Shown: positions 8,702-22,192, counted from the stretch's first letter. The stretch is DNA of 34,177 bases from an uncultured beta proteobacterium (GCA_903945325.1 CAJAVE010000298.1:1-34177); one strand, 5' to 3'. Notes: generated by a model from the sequence alone, not told the origin. Made by a program: numbers and translations.

Positions 8702-8877
8702 GCCTGTCGATTTGCCTGTCGCCTATGCACTGACGAAATTGATTCGCCTGTCAGAACGACTGTCGTGCATGGTTGTGTCGCCTGTCGAGTCACCTGTCAT
8801 GTCACCTGCCGTGGCCATTCACGCAGTTGGGAACGTCCGATGCAAATAATCACATGCGTAAGGCAGGGCATTTCCAC

Positions 8878-8937
8878 GCTGCTGGTGAATTTATTCGCCT
8901 GTCAGCACGCCTGTCGTTGCATTCTGGTTCGCCTGTC
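8878..8937 (+). repeat. 60-bp direct repeat, copy 2
   Basis: Second copy of the 60-bp module at 8605-8664 (56/60 identical). Here the 22-bp unit occurs once, so copy 1 appears to have expanded to three units after the duplication. Confidence 0.85.
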
Positions 8938-9321
8938 ACGCATTTTGTTGCGCCTGTGGCACCACCTGTCGTATCGACTGTCACGCCATGACACTTGCAG
9001 GATGTTCGGTGGCGGCTTGCAGCTTTCAATCCTGCTCAAGTCGAGGCAGCCGAAGTCAGCGCCAGATAGCCGGCATCCAGGAATCGGCGTTGCCTTGTAG
9101 TGAATGACTGCAAGCAGGATGCACCATCTGCATAGTGATCGTCGCTTCACGACCAGTTCCGGTCGTAGCTTTGAGTTCCAGACAGCGGTCATAAACTTGA
9201 CGACAAAATCGGCAGCAGTCATTCAACGGCAGAAACCGACTTCTAAGTATGGTTGTTTCTTGGGCAGCGTAACCCGACAGCCACGAAAGGCCGGTTCCAG
9301 GAAGTCCAGTTCACCATCTGG

Positions 9322-9677
9322 TCAACCCAGACGTTTGTTGCACTTTGATTTATGAATGAGTTGATGAACATGAAATGTGGCAATGTCGCGCTCGGTATCC
9401 AGAATGCTTATGCGCTGCACTTCGGTCGTGTAGGCGGTCAGCACCGGCGAGACAAAGCTGGTGGCGAGGGTGTCGGCAACGGCTTTGGACGAAATAGCGG
9501 CCCAGCGCAGGCGCGACAGCGCGACTTCGATGCTGCCTTCCTGCGTAAAGTCGGCCACGGCTTCCTGTTGGCGGATGGCGTCACCCCAGATGCCCCCAGC
9601 TGACGAATGTCTTCTATCAGTGGGCGTTCGTTGTCCGGGACTTTGTGGGTAGCCTCGAATACATGGAATTTGGACAT
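9322..9677 (-). pseudogene. Frameshifted small gene after gapN, function unknown
   Basis: Starting at ATG 9677 the frame reads [20 protein letters not shown] and [11 protein letters not shown], then loses coherence. The sensible continuation is in another frame: [20 protein letters not shown] through [20 protein letters not shown] to a stop at 9322. Adding one G to the GGGG run (minus strand of 9584-9587) or the nearby GGGGG run (9593-9597) joins them into one protein of about 118 residues. It lies 50 bp downstream of gapN on the same strand and may be the last gene of that operon. I do not recognise the family. It is either a true one-base deletion or a homopolymer sequencing error. Confidence 0.55.
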
Positions 9678-9727
9678 GGGTTTTCAACCATTTTTGTGGC
9701 ATTTGACAGGGGCGGGGCAAGTCTCCT

Positions 9728-11356
9728 TCAAAGAAGGAAGCCAGTGTTGATGAAGGTTGATTTGTGCTCGCGCACGATCGTGTTCAGCATGGCTTTGCTC
9801 TGCTCCGATTGCTTGGTGGCAATCATGGAGCGGATGGAAAAGGCCCGCAGTGCGTCCGACACCGACAGGGTGCCCTCGGCGGAATCCTTGCGCCCGGCAA
9901 AAGGGAAAACATCAGGACCGCGCTGGCACTGGCAATTGATGTTGACCCGGCACACCTGATTCACCAGCGGATCGACCAGCGCACCAATCATGTCGGCATC
10001 GTTGCTGAACACGCTGACCTGTTGGCCATGCTCGGAGGTGATGACGTACTGCAGCGCTTCTTCAACGTCGTCGAAGGCGAACACCGGTACGATTGGGCCG
10101 AACTGCTCTTCGCGGTAGAGCTTCATCCCTTCGCGCACCGGGTAGACCAGGGCCGGGTAGAACAAGGTGCTGCAAAACGCGCCGCCGCCGTCGTTGATGA
10201 CGCGTGCGCCCTGGGCTGTGGCGTCGTCAATCGCCGCCGTCATGTAGGCACTGCGGTGTGGACCCGGCAAGGGTGTGATGTTGACGCCCGGCTCCCACGG
10301 CATCCCGACCTTGAGCTGGCCCAGGGCCACGGTAAGGCGGCCCAGGAACTCGTCCACGATCGAACGGTGCACGATCAGCATCTTGAGCGCGGTGCAGCGC
10401 TGCCCGTTGAACGACAGGGCGCCGAGCAGACACTCGCGCACCGCTAAATCCAGATTGGCGTCCGGCAGGACGATCGCGGCATTCTTGGCATCCAGCCCCA
10501 GAATGGCTCGCAGGCGATTCGACTTGGGGTGTTGCTTCTTCAGGTGATCGGCCACGCGGCTCGAGCCGATGAGCGCCAGCACGTTGATCTTGCCAGACGC
10601 CAGCATGTGCGGCACCACGACTTCGCCGGGCGCATAGATGGTGTTGATGACGCCTTTCGGAAAGGCGCTGCGAAAGGCTTCGAGCAGCGGTTGGAACAAC
10701 AGGGTGCCGTATTGTGGCGGCTTGAACACGATCGTATTGCCCATCAGCAAAGCGGGAATCAGCGTGCAGAAGGTTTCGTTGAGCGGGTAGTTATAAGGGC
10801 CCATGCACAGCACGACACCGAGCGGCGTGCGACGCACTTGCCCGATCGTGCCTTCGACCACGATAAAGCGCGAGTTGGCGTTGTCCATCTCCTTGAGCGC
10901 CTCGACTGTGGCCTGAATATAGTCCACGGTGCGGTCAAATTCCTTGCGCGAGTCGGCCAGACTCTTGCCGACCTCCCACATGATCAGCTTCACGATCAGC
11001 GTACGCTGCGCGACCACCTGCTTCACAAATGCCTGCATGCAGTCGATGCGCCCGGCCACGCCCATGGTCGGCCACTCACCGCGCCCGTTGTTGTAGGCGG
11101 CCACGGCGGCCTCCAGCATCTGGTCACTCTCAGTCACGCCCATTTCCGGGTGGCTGCCGATTTCGGCCTGCGTCACGCTCCCGTCCGCGTGTCGGATGCA
11201 GACCGGCGACAGCACGGTCTTGGTCGCGCCCGTCCATGGCACCATGTCACCGTTGATAACATAGCTGACTTGATGAATTGGGGCGTCCAGCCGGTGCTCG
11301 GCGGGAATTTCCTCCAGACTAGGGAACAGCTGGCTTAGGCTTTCGGAATTGATCAT
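9728..11356 (-). CDS. gapN: NADP-dependent non-phosphorylating glyceraldehyde-3-phosphate dehydrogenase
   Basis: Aldehyde-dehydrogenase superfamily protein of 542 residues, closest in memory to GapN-type enzymes that oxidise glyceraldehyde-3-phosphate directly to 3-phosphoglycerate with NADP, without making 1,3-bisphosphoglycerate or ATP. Seen: [16 protein letters not shown] (catalytic Asn near 189), nucleophile Cys321 in [11 protein letters not shown], and near the C-terminus [14 protein letters not shown], which resembles the GapN substrate-binding end. Where most aldehyde dehydrogenases have E-L-G-G-K, this protein reads [10 protein letters not shown], so the general base may be Asp289 or lie elsewhere. 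About 30 residues extend beyond the usual end. The start at 11356 is supported by TGGAG upstream. It is 27 bp downstream of enolase, in a pyk-eno-gapN run, which supports a lower-glycolysis role. A generic aldehyde dehydrogenase cannot be fully excluded. Confidence 0.83.
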   Translation of the reverse strand: MINSESLSQLFPSLEEIPAEHRLDAPIHQVSYVINGDMVPWTGATKTVLSPVCIRHADGSVTQAEIGSHPEMGVTESDQMLEAAVAAYNNGRGEWPTMGVAGRIDCMQAFVKQVVAQRTLIVKLIMWEVGKSLADSRKEFDRTVDYIQATVEALKEMDNANSRFIVVEGTIGQVRRTPLGVVLCMGPYNYPLNETFCTLIPALLMGNTIVFKPPQYGTLLFQPLLEAFRSAFPKGVINTIYAPGEVVVPHMLASGKINVLALIGSSRVADHLKKQHPKSNRLRAILGLDAKNAAIVLPDANLDLAVRECLLGALSFNGQRCTALKMLIVHRSIVDEFLGRLTVALGQLKVGMPWEPGVNITPLPGPHRSAYMTAAIDDATAQGARVINDGGGAFCSTLFYPALVYPVREGMKLYREEQFGPIVPVFAFDDVEEALQYVITSEHGQQVSVFSNDADMIGALVDPLVNQVCRVNINCQCQRGPDVFPFAGRKDSAEGTLSVSDALRAFSIRSMIATKQSEQSKAMLNTIVREHKSTFINTGFLL

Positions 11357-11383
11357 GATTGACTCCAGAAGATGTGAATTTAC

Positions 11384-14160
<2,777 letters not shown>

Positions 14161-14397
14161 TTGAATTCCTATTGGGGTTGGGTTATCGGGATTGCACATA
14201 GGCAAGCTCAAATCTATTAATGACCGTTGGCGGGCCTAGCCGCTGACTATGATGAAAATGATGATGTGATTCCCGGCGGTGGACCGCTCACCAAGTGCCC
14301 CCATGCCGTTTTCAACGTGCTTGATGAAAGCGAGATTTTCAGTACGCTGCCGAGAGGCCAAAAAGCGGAGCTGGGCTCGCGCTGCATCTGGCTCGGT
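14161..14397. other. Spacer between glpD and pyk
   Basis: 237 bp with no convincing gene. A plus-strand frame enters glpD antisense and is a shadow. The length, against 27-91 bp elsewhere in this run, leaves room for a separate promoter for pyk-eno-gapN; no clear -35/-10 pair was found. Confidence 0.4.
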
Positions 14398-15990
14398 TTA
14401 CGGCAAGTAAAGGTAGTGTTGTGCCAGTTCGATGAACGTCGGCACCTCGGGGTCCAGGCCGGTTTCTTCCTGCAATATCTCTCCCACACGTACCGCCAGG
14501 GTACTGGCCAATCTGGCGTCCAGAAACAACAGCCGCGATCGGCGTGCCAACACATCTTCCACCTTGATGGCGTATTCATAGCGGGCGGCAAAACGCACCA
14601 TGCCTTCAGTAAGTCCTTCGCACAGCACCTGTGTGGCCCCCGGCATGGTCAAAACGGCATCTTGTTCGTTGCCATAGGAGTGAATGCCCGGAGGCGACGA
14701 GATGGATTGTTGCCCCGATACTTGCGAGCCAGCACCAATGAGTTTGAGATGGGTGGTCACCCCTTTTTGACGATTTTCCAGTAAAGATTTTTCCGCGCAT
14801 TTGTCCAGCACGTCCTCGGCCATGGCTCGGTAGGTGGTCCATTTGCCACCGGTGACCGTCACCAATCCGCTGCGACTCACCAGAACAGTATGTTCTCGGC
14901 TGATGCCTTTGGTGTTATCACCATCGTCATCTTGGGGTTTGACCAATGGACGCAAACCCACCCAGATACTTTTGACATCCGCACGCGTTGGGGCGCGCCT
15001 CAAATAGCGCGCCGATTCATTAAGGATGAAATCGACTTCTTCCTTGAATGGCAGGGGCTCTCTTGCCAAGTCACTTCGCGGTGTATCGGTTGTGCCAAGG
15101 ATGACTTTCCCCAGCCACGGCACCGCAAACAAAACACGACCATCAGCTGTTTTGGGCACCATCAACGCAACATCGCCCCCCAAGAATTCGCGGTCCACCA
15201 CAATGTGCACCCCTTGGCTCGGGGCCACCATGGCTTTGGTGGGGCGCCTGCCGTCGCCAGCATTAGCCAAACCGTCCTTTTGGCGTAGTTCATCGACCCA
15301 CACCCCCGCTGCATTGACCACGCAGCGAGATTGGATGCGGTATTGCTGGCCGGTCTGGGTGTCTTCGCAGGTGAGTCCGGTCACTTTGCCAGCTTCGTAG
15401 ATCAGGTCGGCAGCGCGGCAATAGTTAACCAGCAAGGCGCCGTGCGTGGCCGCTGTGCGTGCCAGTGCCAGCGCAAGCCGTGCATCGTTGAATTGCCCGT
15501 CCCAGTATTTGACCCCGCCTTTGAGACCTTGTGGCAGGGCAGTGGGTAGCGCAGCCAGGGTATCGTCACGATTCAAGAATTCGGTCTTGCCCAGGCCAGC
15601 TTTACCGGCCAATGCGTCGTACATCTTGAGCCCGATGCCGTAGAACGGGGTTTCCCACCATTTGTAGGACGGCATGATAAAGGGCAGAGGTTGCGCCAGA
15701 TGAGGCGCGTTGTTCAAGAGCGTGGTGCGCTCGTGCAGCGCTTCGCGCACCAAAGAGATATTTCCTTGCGCTAGGTAGCGCACACCGCCGTGCACCAACT
15801 TGGTGGCGCGGGAAGAAGTGCCTTTGGCAAAGTCATGGGATTCGACCAAAACGACTTTGAAACCTCGGGCTGCAGCATCGAGTGCAACACCTAAGCCCGT
15901 GGCCCCACCGCCGACGATGGCGATGTCATAAACATGGTCTTGCGCGAGTTGGGCGATCAAGTGGGTACGTTGCGTGGGTAGTGTCTGCAT
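14398..15990 (-). CDS. glpD: Aerobic glycerol-3-phosphate dehydrogenase
   Basis: FAD-dependent, membrane-associated enzyme of 530 residues that oxidises sn-glycerol-3-phosphate to dihydroxyacetone phosphate and passes electrons to quinone. The FAD dinucleotide motif is at residues 22-40 (YDIAIVGGGATGLGVALDA), followed by SSRATKLVHGGVRYL, a GlpD hallmark; MVAPSQGVHIVVD, GRVLFAVPWLGKVILGTTDT and VTVTGGKWTTYRAMAEDVLD are also typical. The start at ATG 15990 gives the family N-terminus but has no clear Shine-Dalgarno; a GTG start at 16041 is possible and would lie inside the hairpin at 16015-16051. It follows glpV by 91 bp on the same strand. Confidence 0.95.
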   Translation of the reverse strand: MQTLPTQRTHLIAQLAQDHVYDIAIVGGGATGLGVALDAAARGFKVVLVESHDFAKGTSSRATKLVHGGVRYLAQGNISLVREALHERTTLLNNAPHLAQPLPFIMPSYKWWETPFYGIGLKMYDALAGKAGLGKTEFLNRDDTLAALPTALPQGLKGGVKYWDGQFNDARLALALARTAATHGALLVNYCRAADLIYEAGKVTGLTCEDTQTGQQYRIQSRCVVNAAGVWVDELRQKDGLANAGDGRRPTKAMVAPSQGVHIVVDREFLGGDVALMVPKTADGRVLFAVPWLGKVILGTTDTPRSDLAREPLPFKEEVDFILNESARYLRRAPTRADVKSIWVGLRPLVKPQDDDGDNTKGISREHTVLVSRSGLVTVTGGKWTTYRAMAEDVLDKCAEKSLLENRQKGVTTHLKLIGAGSQVSGQQSISSPPGIHSYGNEQDAVLTMPGATQVLCEGLTEGMVRFAARYEYAIKVEDVLARRSRLLFLDARLASTLAVRVGEILQEETGLDPEVPTFIELAQHYLYLP

Positions 15991-16014
15991 AGTTAGGCAA
16001 TGTCGATGTGAAAT

Positions 16015-16051
16015 AAATGGTCGCGTGCACGACTGCGTCACGCGACCATTA
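16015..16051 (-). terminator. Strong hairpin between glpV and glpD
   Basis: A perfect 13-bp inverted repeat (TAATGGTCGCGTG / CACGCGACCATTA) around an 11-nt loop, 30 bp after the glpV stop. Only a weak T-rich stretch (TTTATTT) follows on the minus strand. It may act as a partial terminator or as a 3' stabiliser that raises the level of glpV mRNA over glpD. Confidence 0.6.
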
Positions 16052-16081
16052 GTTAGAGCGTTAAAACTCTCAGTACAAGTC

Positions 16082-17812
16082 TCAGCGGACCTTGCCGTTT
16101 TTCCAAGCTGTTAACAAAGTGTCATAGGCGACTGTTTGACCCTGTGGCTTCTCGTTAGCCAGCTTTTTCCATGGGGCACCTTTGTCACTGAGCCATTTGC
16201 TTGGATCTGACTTGGCGTTAAGTTTGGGGGCGCAATGCGCCATACCCGCACGCTCCAAACGACCCATGACGCTGTCCATCTCTTCGGCCAGGTTGTCCAT
16301 TGCTGCTTGTGGCGTCTTCTCACCCGTCACAGCCACTGCCACGTTTTTCCACCAGAGCTGCGCCAACTTGGGGTAATCAGGCACATTGTTGCCGGTTGGT
16401 GTCCAGGCCACGCGGGCCGGACTGCGGTAGAACTCGACCAGACCGCCCAGCTTGGGTGCCATATCGGTCATTGTTTGAGACCGAATATCACTATCACGAA
16501 CGAAGGTCAGGCCAACAGTTGACTTTTTCAGGGAGACGGTCTTGCTGGTGACAAACTGGGCATAGAGCCAAGCAGCGGCGACTTTGTTGGCATCATGGTC
16601 TTTGAAGAAGGTCCACGAACCGACGTCCTGGTAGCCGTTTTGCATCCCTTGCTTCCAGTAGGGACCGTTAGGGCCCGGTGCCATGCGCCACTTTGGTGTG
16701 CCATCTTCATTCACCACCGGCAGGCCCTTTTTGACCATGTCAGCGGTAAAGGCTGTGTACCAGAAGATCTGCTGGGCGATCTGGCCCTGTGCCGGTACGG
16801 GGCCTGCTTCACCAAAGGTCATACCGCTGGCCTCTTTAGGTGCGTAAGCCTTCATCCAGTCGATGTATTTGGTCAGTGCATAAACCGCGGCTGGCGAGTT
16901 GGTCGCACCACCCCTTGAGACTGACGCACCTTGGGGCGTGCAGCCATCAGCCGAAGCACGAATACCCCACTCATCAACCGGTTTTCCGTTAGGAATACCA
17001 ATATCGGCGGTGCCTGCCATTGACAACCAGGCATCAGTGAAACGCCAGCCCAACGAAGGGTCTTTTTTGCCGTAATCCATGTGACCGTAAATAGGCTTGC
17101 CGTCGATAGTCTTGACATCTTCACTGAAGAACTTGGCGATGTCTTCATAGGCACTCCAGTTCAATGGCACGCCTAGGTCATAACCATATTTGGCTTTGAA
17201 CTTGGCTTTCAGCTCGGGTTTTTCAAACAAGTCGGCGCGAAACCAGTACAGATTGGCAAATTGCTGGGTCGGCAGCTGGTACAACTTGCCATCGGGGGCT
17301 GTTGTGAAGCTGGTGCCGATGAAATCTTTCAAATCCAGACCGGGGTTAGTGACGTCCTTGCCTTTGCCGGTCATGTAGTCGGTCAAATTCAAAATCTTGC
17401 CATAGCGGTAGTGGGTACCGATCAGGTCAGAGTCAGTGATCCAGCCGTCATAGATTGACTTGCCCGACTGCATGGAAGTCTGCAGTTTTTCGACCACATC
17501 GCCCTCTTGGATGAGGTCGTGTTTGACTTTAATGCCTGTGATTTCCTCAAAGGCTTTGGCCAGTGTCTTGGATTCGTACTCATGCACCGTAAGCGTTTCT
17601 GACACCGCACTGATTTCAGTGACCCCCGCTGCCTTTAATTTTTTGGCGGCATCGATGAACCATTTCATCTCGACTGCTTGCTGAGCTTTAGTAAGCGTGG
17701 ATGGCTGAAACTCGCTGTCGATCCATTTCTTGGCGGCCGCTTCGTCCGCAAAGGAATGTCCTGACAAGGCGCATGCTGCGGCCACTGCTAAGACGGAATA
17801 CCGTAATTTCAT
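16082..17812 (-). CDS. glpV: Glycerol ABC transporter, periplasmic substrate-binding protein
   Basis: Extracytoplasmic solute-binding protein of 576 residues, larger than most sugar-binding proteins, as in rhizobial GlpV. The start at ATG 17812 is fixed by GAGGAG 8 bases upstream. A Sec signal peptide is visible (MKLRYSVLAVAAACALSGHS, with FA-DEAAA as likely cleavage site). The mature protein has SETLTVHEYESKTLAKAFEE, DGKLYQLPTQQFANLYWFRA and a repeated W/Y-rich binding cleft region. The gene context (two permeases, a DUF2160 membrane protein, two ATPases, glpD, glpK, glpR) gives the substrate as glycerol. It is bounded by hairpins on both sides (17834-17870 and 16015-16051), which fits the need for an excess of binding protein over membrane parts. 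Confidence 0.9.
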   Translation of the reverse strand: MKLRYSVLAVAAACALSGHSFADEAAAKKWIDSEFQPSTLTKAQQAVEMKWFIDAAKKLKAAGVTEISAVSETLTVHEYESKTLAKAFEEITGIKVKHDLIQEGDVVEKLQTSMQSGKSIYDGWITDSDLIGTHYRYGKILNLTDYMTGKGKDVTNPGLDLKDFIGTSFTTAPDGKLYQLPTQQFANLYWFRADLFEKPELKAKFKAKYGYDLGVPLNWSAYEDIAKFFSEDVKTIDGKPIYGHMDYGKKDPSLGWRFTDAWLSMAGTADIGIPNGKPVDEWGIRASADGCTPQGASVSRGGATNSPAAVYALTKYIDWMKAYAPKEASGMTFGEAGPVPAQGQIAQQIFWYTAFTADMVKKGLPVVNEDGTPKWRMAPGPNGPYWKQGMQNGYQDVGSWTFFKDHDANKVAAAWLYAQFVTSKTVSLKKSTVGLTFVRDSDIRSQTMTDMAPKLGGLVEFYRSPARVAWTPTGNNVPDYPKLAQLWWKNVAVAVTGEKTPQAAMDNLAEEMDSVMGRLERAGMAHCAPKLNAKSDPSKWLSDKGAPWKKLANEKPQGQTVAYDTLLTAWKNGKVR

Positions 17813-17833
17813 AATCAAACTCCTCATTTGTAA

Positions 17834-17870
17834 TACCCCTGTTTAAAAGGCTTTTTCGACTCCAGGGGTA
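17834..17870 (-). other. Hairpin between glpU and glpV
   Basis: TACCCCTG and CAGGGGTA form a perfect 8-bp stem around 21 nt that contain an inner AAAAG/CTTTT pairing. It lies in the 85-bp spacer upstream of glpV. It is a likely mRNA processing or attenuation point between the membrane-component genes and the binding-protein gene. Confidence 0.55.
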
Positions 17871-17897
17871 GCAAGTCGATCCTTGCATTTCTTTTCC

Positions 17898-18206
17898 TTA
17901 TCCTTTGCGCATGATGAGAACGAGCAAACCCATCGATGCAATAAAGCTAATCCAGGTGGAAGGATCAGCTTCCAAGCTCATCAACTCAGCCAACCAACCA
18001 CTCAGGCCGACAAAAGCCAGATTCGTATACGCCGCAGCCAACAAGCCGATAAACAGCCGGTCTCCCCGCGTCGTCTCCAATGGAAGAAAGCCTTTGCGCA
18101 AGGAGGTTGGCGACTTGATTTCCCAAATCGTCATGCCACCCAGCATCAGTCCAATACAGGTAAAGAAAACGGCCACGGGTGTGGTCCATGCCATCCATTG
18201 ATACAT
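17898..18206 (-). CDS. glpU: Small membrane protein of glycerol transporter locus (DUF2160, GlpU-like)
   Basis: Protein of 102 residues with about three membrane segments: TPVAVFFTCIGLMLGGMTIW, RLFIGLLAAAYTNLAFVGLS and WISFIASMGLLVLIM. It matches, from memory, the DUF2160 family found in rhizobial glpSTPQUV operons as glpU. Its role is not established; it could be an accessory subunit of the importer. The ATG at 18206 is preceded by AGGAG. It is 12 bp downstream of glpQ and 85 bp upstream of glpV on the same strand. Confidence 0.82.
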   Translation of the reverse strand: MYQWMAWTTPVAVFFTCIGLMLGGMTIWEIKSPTSLRKGFLPLETTRGDRLFIGLLAAAYTNLAFVGLSGWLAELMSLEADPSTWISFIASMGLLVLIMRKG

Positions 18207-18218
18207 ACAGCGCTCCTG

Positions 18219-19023
18219 TTAAACACGACCCATCGCGAAACCCTTCGCGATGTAATTTCTAACAAACCAGATCACAATCGCGCCAGGCACGATTGTGAGA
18301 ACACCGGCTGCAGCCAGTGTGGCCCAGTCCATGCCAGAGGCCGATACCGTGCGTGTCATGATGGCCGTGATCGGTTTCGCATTGACACTGGTCAGGGTCC
18401 GAGCCAGCAGCAACTCCACCCAGCTGAACATGAAGCAGAAGAACGCGGCGACACCCACACCGGCTTTGATCAAGGGTAGAAAAATCTGAATGAAAAACCG
18501 GGGAAAGGAATAGCCATCGATGTAGGCTGTTTCATCGATTTCCCTCGGGATGCCACTCATAAAGCCCTCAAGAATCCAGACCGCCAGGGGCACGTTGAAC
18601 AACAGGTGCGCGAACGCGACCGCCCAATGGGTGTCCATCAAGCCCACCGAACTGTAGAGCTGAAAAAACGGCAGCAGAAACACGGCCGGTGGGGTCATCC
18701 GATTCGTCAGCAACCAGAAGAACACGTGCTTGTCGCCTAGAAAGCTGTAGCGAGAGAACGCGTAGGCTGCGGGCAACGCCACGGTGAGGGAAATCACCGT
18801 GTTGATTGCCACATAGATCATGCTGTTGATGTAGCCGGAGTACCAGGCCGGGTCCGTCAGAATGGTTTTGTAGTTGTCCCAGGTGAAATTTGTTGGAAAC
18901 AACGAGAAGCCGGCGACGATCTCATGATTGGTCTTGAACGACATGTTGATCATCCAGTAGATGGGCAGCAAGGCGAACACGATGTAGGCAATAAGGAACA
19001 ACGTCCTCTTCTGAAATTTTGGC

Positions 19024-19031
<8 letters not shown>
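18219..19031 (-). CDS. glpQ: Glycerol ABC transporter permease GlpQ
   Basis: Inner-membrane permease of the MalG type, 270 residues with six predicted membrane segments (the first is TLFLIAYIVFALLPIYWMIN). The cytoplasmic EAA loop is seen as PREIDETAYIDGYSFPRFFI, which contacts an ATPase subunit. The start at 19031 lies inside the end of glpP (8-bp overlap), with GGAGGG upstream, which indicates translational coupling. An upstream in-frame start would overlap glpP further and gives no family-like sequence. The symbol follows the rhizobial glycerol operon and is not the E. coli glycerophosphodiester phosphodiesterase GlpQ. Confidence 0.9.
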
Positions 19032-20990
<1,959 letters not shown>

Positions 20991-20991
20991 A

Positions 20992-22068
20992 TCAGCGTCC
21001 TCCGCCGCGCACCGGAGACAGCAACAGCAATCCCCTGGCGTCAAACACATAAATTTGTGCCGGGTTGAAATAAAGAGGCACTTGCGCACCCCACTCAAAA
21101 TGATGGACCCCAGTCAACTGCGCCACGAGTTCGCCCACCGGCGTCTCCAGATGAACAAAGGTGTTTGAGCCGGATATCTCAGCCAGCTCCACCTTACCCA
21201 TCACGGTGACATCACCCTCTGCCGCACTCACTCGCAAGGAGCCAGCCCGCATGCCAACCGTCAACGCCCGGGCTTGAGTCATAGGCAGATCCAAGCGCAG
21301 CAACGGCCCACCGTCCAGTCGAACGCCGCCAGAGGCATCTACAGTGGCGGACATCAAGTTCATCGGTGGATCACTGAAGGCCCGTGCCACGCGCAGCGAC
21401 TTGGGTTGGTGAAATACCTCAGAGGTCGGGCCGTACTGCAACAGCTCACCAGCATCCAGAACTGCGGTATAACCACCCAGCAACAGTGCTTCACCAGGCT
21501 CCGTGGTGGCGTAAATGACAGTAGAGTCTCCCGCCGCGAAAAGGTCAGTCAGCTCGTCGCGCAACTCCTCTCGCAACTTGTAGTCCAAATTGACCAAGGG
21601 CTCGTCGAGCAGCATCAGGGGCGCTCCCTTAGCCAAGGCACGTGCCAGTGCGACGCGCTGCTGTTGCCCACCTGACAACTCGGCCGGCAGGCGATCGAGA
21701 AACATTTCGATATGGAGTTTTTCAGCCAACTCGCGCACCCGCTGGTCAATGTTCTTTTCACCGCGCAGCTTAAGAGGCGAGGCGATGTTGTCGCGCACCT
21801 TCATCGACGGGTAATTGATGAACTGCTGATACACCATGGCGACATTGCGATCGCGCACTGGCACGCCGACAACACTATGACCATCGACCTTCACCTGCCC
21901 GCTGGTGGGGGAATCCAGTCCCGCCATGATGCGCATCAGGCTGGTCTTACCGGATTGTGTTGCCCCCAGCAACACAGTGACAGCCCCACTTAGGGGGGCC
22001 AAGCTCATGTCGTACAGCCACGTTTGCTGTCCGACCTTTTGGCTGACACTCTCAAGAGTCAATTGCAT
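20992..22068 (-). CDS. glpS: Glycerol ABC transporter ATPase GlpS (first ATPase)
   Basis: ATP-binding subunit of 358 residues, first gene of the importer run. Walker A is GATQSGKTS (35-43), the Q-loop YQQFINYP, the signature LSGGQQQRVALARALA is canonical, and Walker B is LMLLDEPLVNLD. The switch His is missing: the H-loop reads YATTEPGEAL, with Thr in place of His. A C-terminal TOBE-like domain follows. AGGTGG lies upstream of the ATG. The promoter region (22069-22232) is shared with divergent glpR. As far as I recall, rhizobial GlpS proteins also carry the TTEP variant, so it is a family trait. Confidence 0.9.
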   Translation of the reverse strand: MQLTLESVSQKVGQQTWLYDMSLAPLSGAVTVLLGATQSGKTSLMRIMAGLDSPTSGQVKVDGHSVVGVPVRDRNVAMVYQQFINYPSMKVRDNIASPLKLRGEKNIDQRVRELAEKLHIEMFLDRLPAELSGGQQQRVALARALAKGAPLMLLDEPLVNLDYKLREELRDELTDLFAAGDSTVIYATTEPGEALLLGGYTAVLDAGELLQYGPTSEVFHQPKSLRVARAFSDPPMNLMSATVDASGGVRLDGGPLLRLDLPMTQARALTVGMRAGSLRVSAAEGDVTVMGKVELAEISGSNTFVHLETPVGELVAQLTGVHHFEWGAQVPLYFNPAQIYVFDARGLLLLSPVRGGGR

Positions 22069-22101
22069 CGCGCCACCTTTATTAAAGAGAATGAAATAAG
22101 A

Positions 22102-22120
22102 ATCGAACCAAATATTCGAT
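22102..22120. promoter_or_regulatory. Candidate GlpR operator, inverted repeat
   Basis: ATCGAA-CCAAATA-TTCGAT is a perfect 6-bp inverted repeat in the AT-rich intergenic region between glpS and glpR. It resembles the TTCG-rich half-sites of DeoR-family GlpR operators and lies where it could control the glpS promoter. Confidence 0.5.
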
Positions 22121-22133
22121 ACGGCGTATTGTT

Positions 22134-22192
22134 ATTCGTTTTAATTCGTTATTAATCAGTATTTACCCTATAAAAGTTCCTTTTGTTTCGTT
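22134..22192. promoter_or_regulatory. Candidate DeoR-type operator, ATTCGTT direct repeats
   Basis: ATTCGTT occurs at 22134-22140 and 22144-22150, exactly one helical turn apart, and TTTCGTT at 22186-22192. Direct TTCG-containing repeats in phase are a known operator style for DeoR-family repressors. Their place just upstream of glpR suggests autoregulation of glpRK and co-control of the divergent importer genes. Confidence 0.5.

Larger units (their letters stand above)
8624..8982 (+). repeat. GCCTGTC motif array
   Basis: Eleven exact GCCTGTC motifs in one orientation at 8624, 8636, 8658, 8680, 8702, 8714, 8746, 8780, 8897, 8909 and 8931. Near-matches (ACCTGTC, GACTGTC, GCCTGTG) lie between and after them, at for example 8792, 8952, 8964 and 8976. 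Spacing is irregular (12, 22, 32, 34 bp) apart from the 22-bp tandem part. The pattern suggests many binding sites for one protein, not a coding repeat, since all frames are implausible. Confidence 0.75.
8311..9321. other. About 1 kb without a convincing gene (left end of island)
   Basis: Several short open frames exist on both strands but none looks like a protein: residues are skewed, there is no good start, and the plus-strand frames are made of the repeated units. The region holds a small hairpin at 8502-8520, the GCCTGTC array (8605-8982) and unremarkable sequence from 9000 to 9321. In the circular form of the element it would be joined through att to the integrase end. Confidence 0.6.

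Noticed and set aside
8455-8733. Plus-strand open frame of 92 codons through the GCCTGTC array
   Set aside because: The array would encode different peptides in each unit, since 22 bp is not a multiple of three. No ribosome binding site; better explained as non-coding repeat DNA.
8902-9222. Minus-strand open frame of 106 codons at the island left end
   Set aside because: Its 3' part runs through the repeat array, the sequence matches no family, and there is no ribosome binding site.
9724-9738. TCCTTC-AAA-GAAGGA stem at the gapN stop as terminator
   Set aside because: Six-base stem with a three-base loop, spanning the stop codon and without a T run; too weak to call.
14227-14784. Plus-strand open frame of 185 codons beginning in the glpD-pyk spacer
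   Set aside because: Most of it is antisense to the end of glpD and it matches no family I know.
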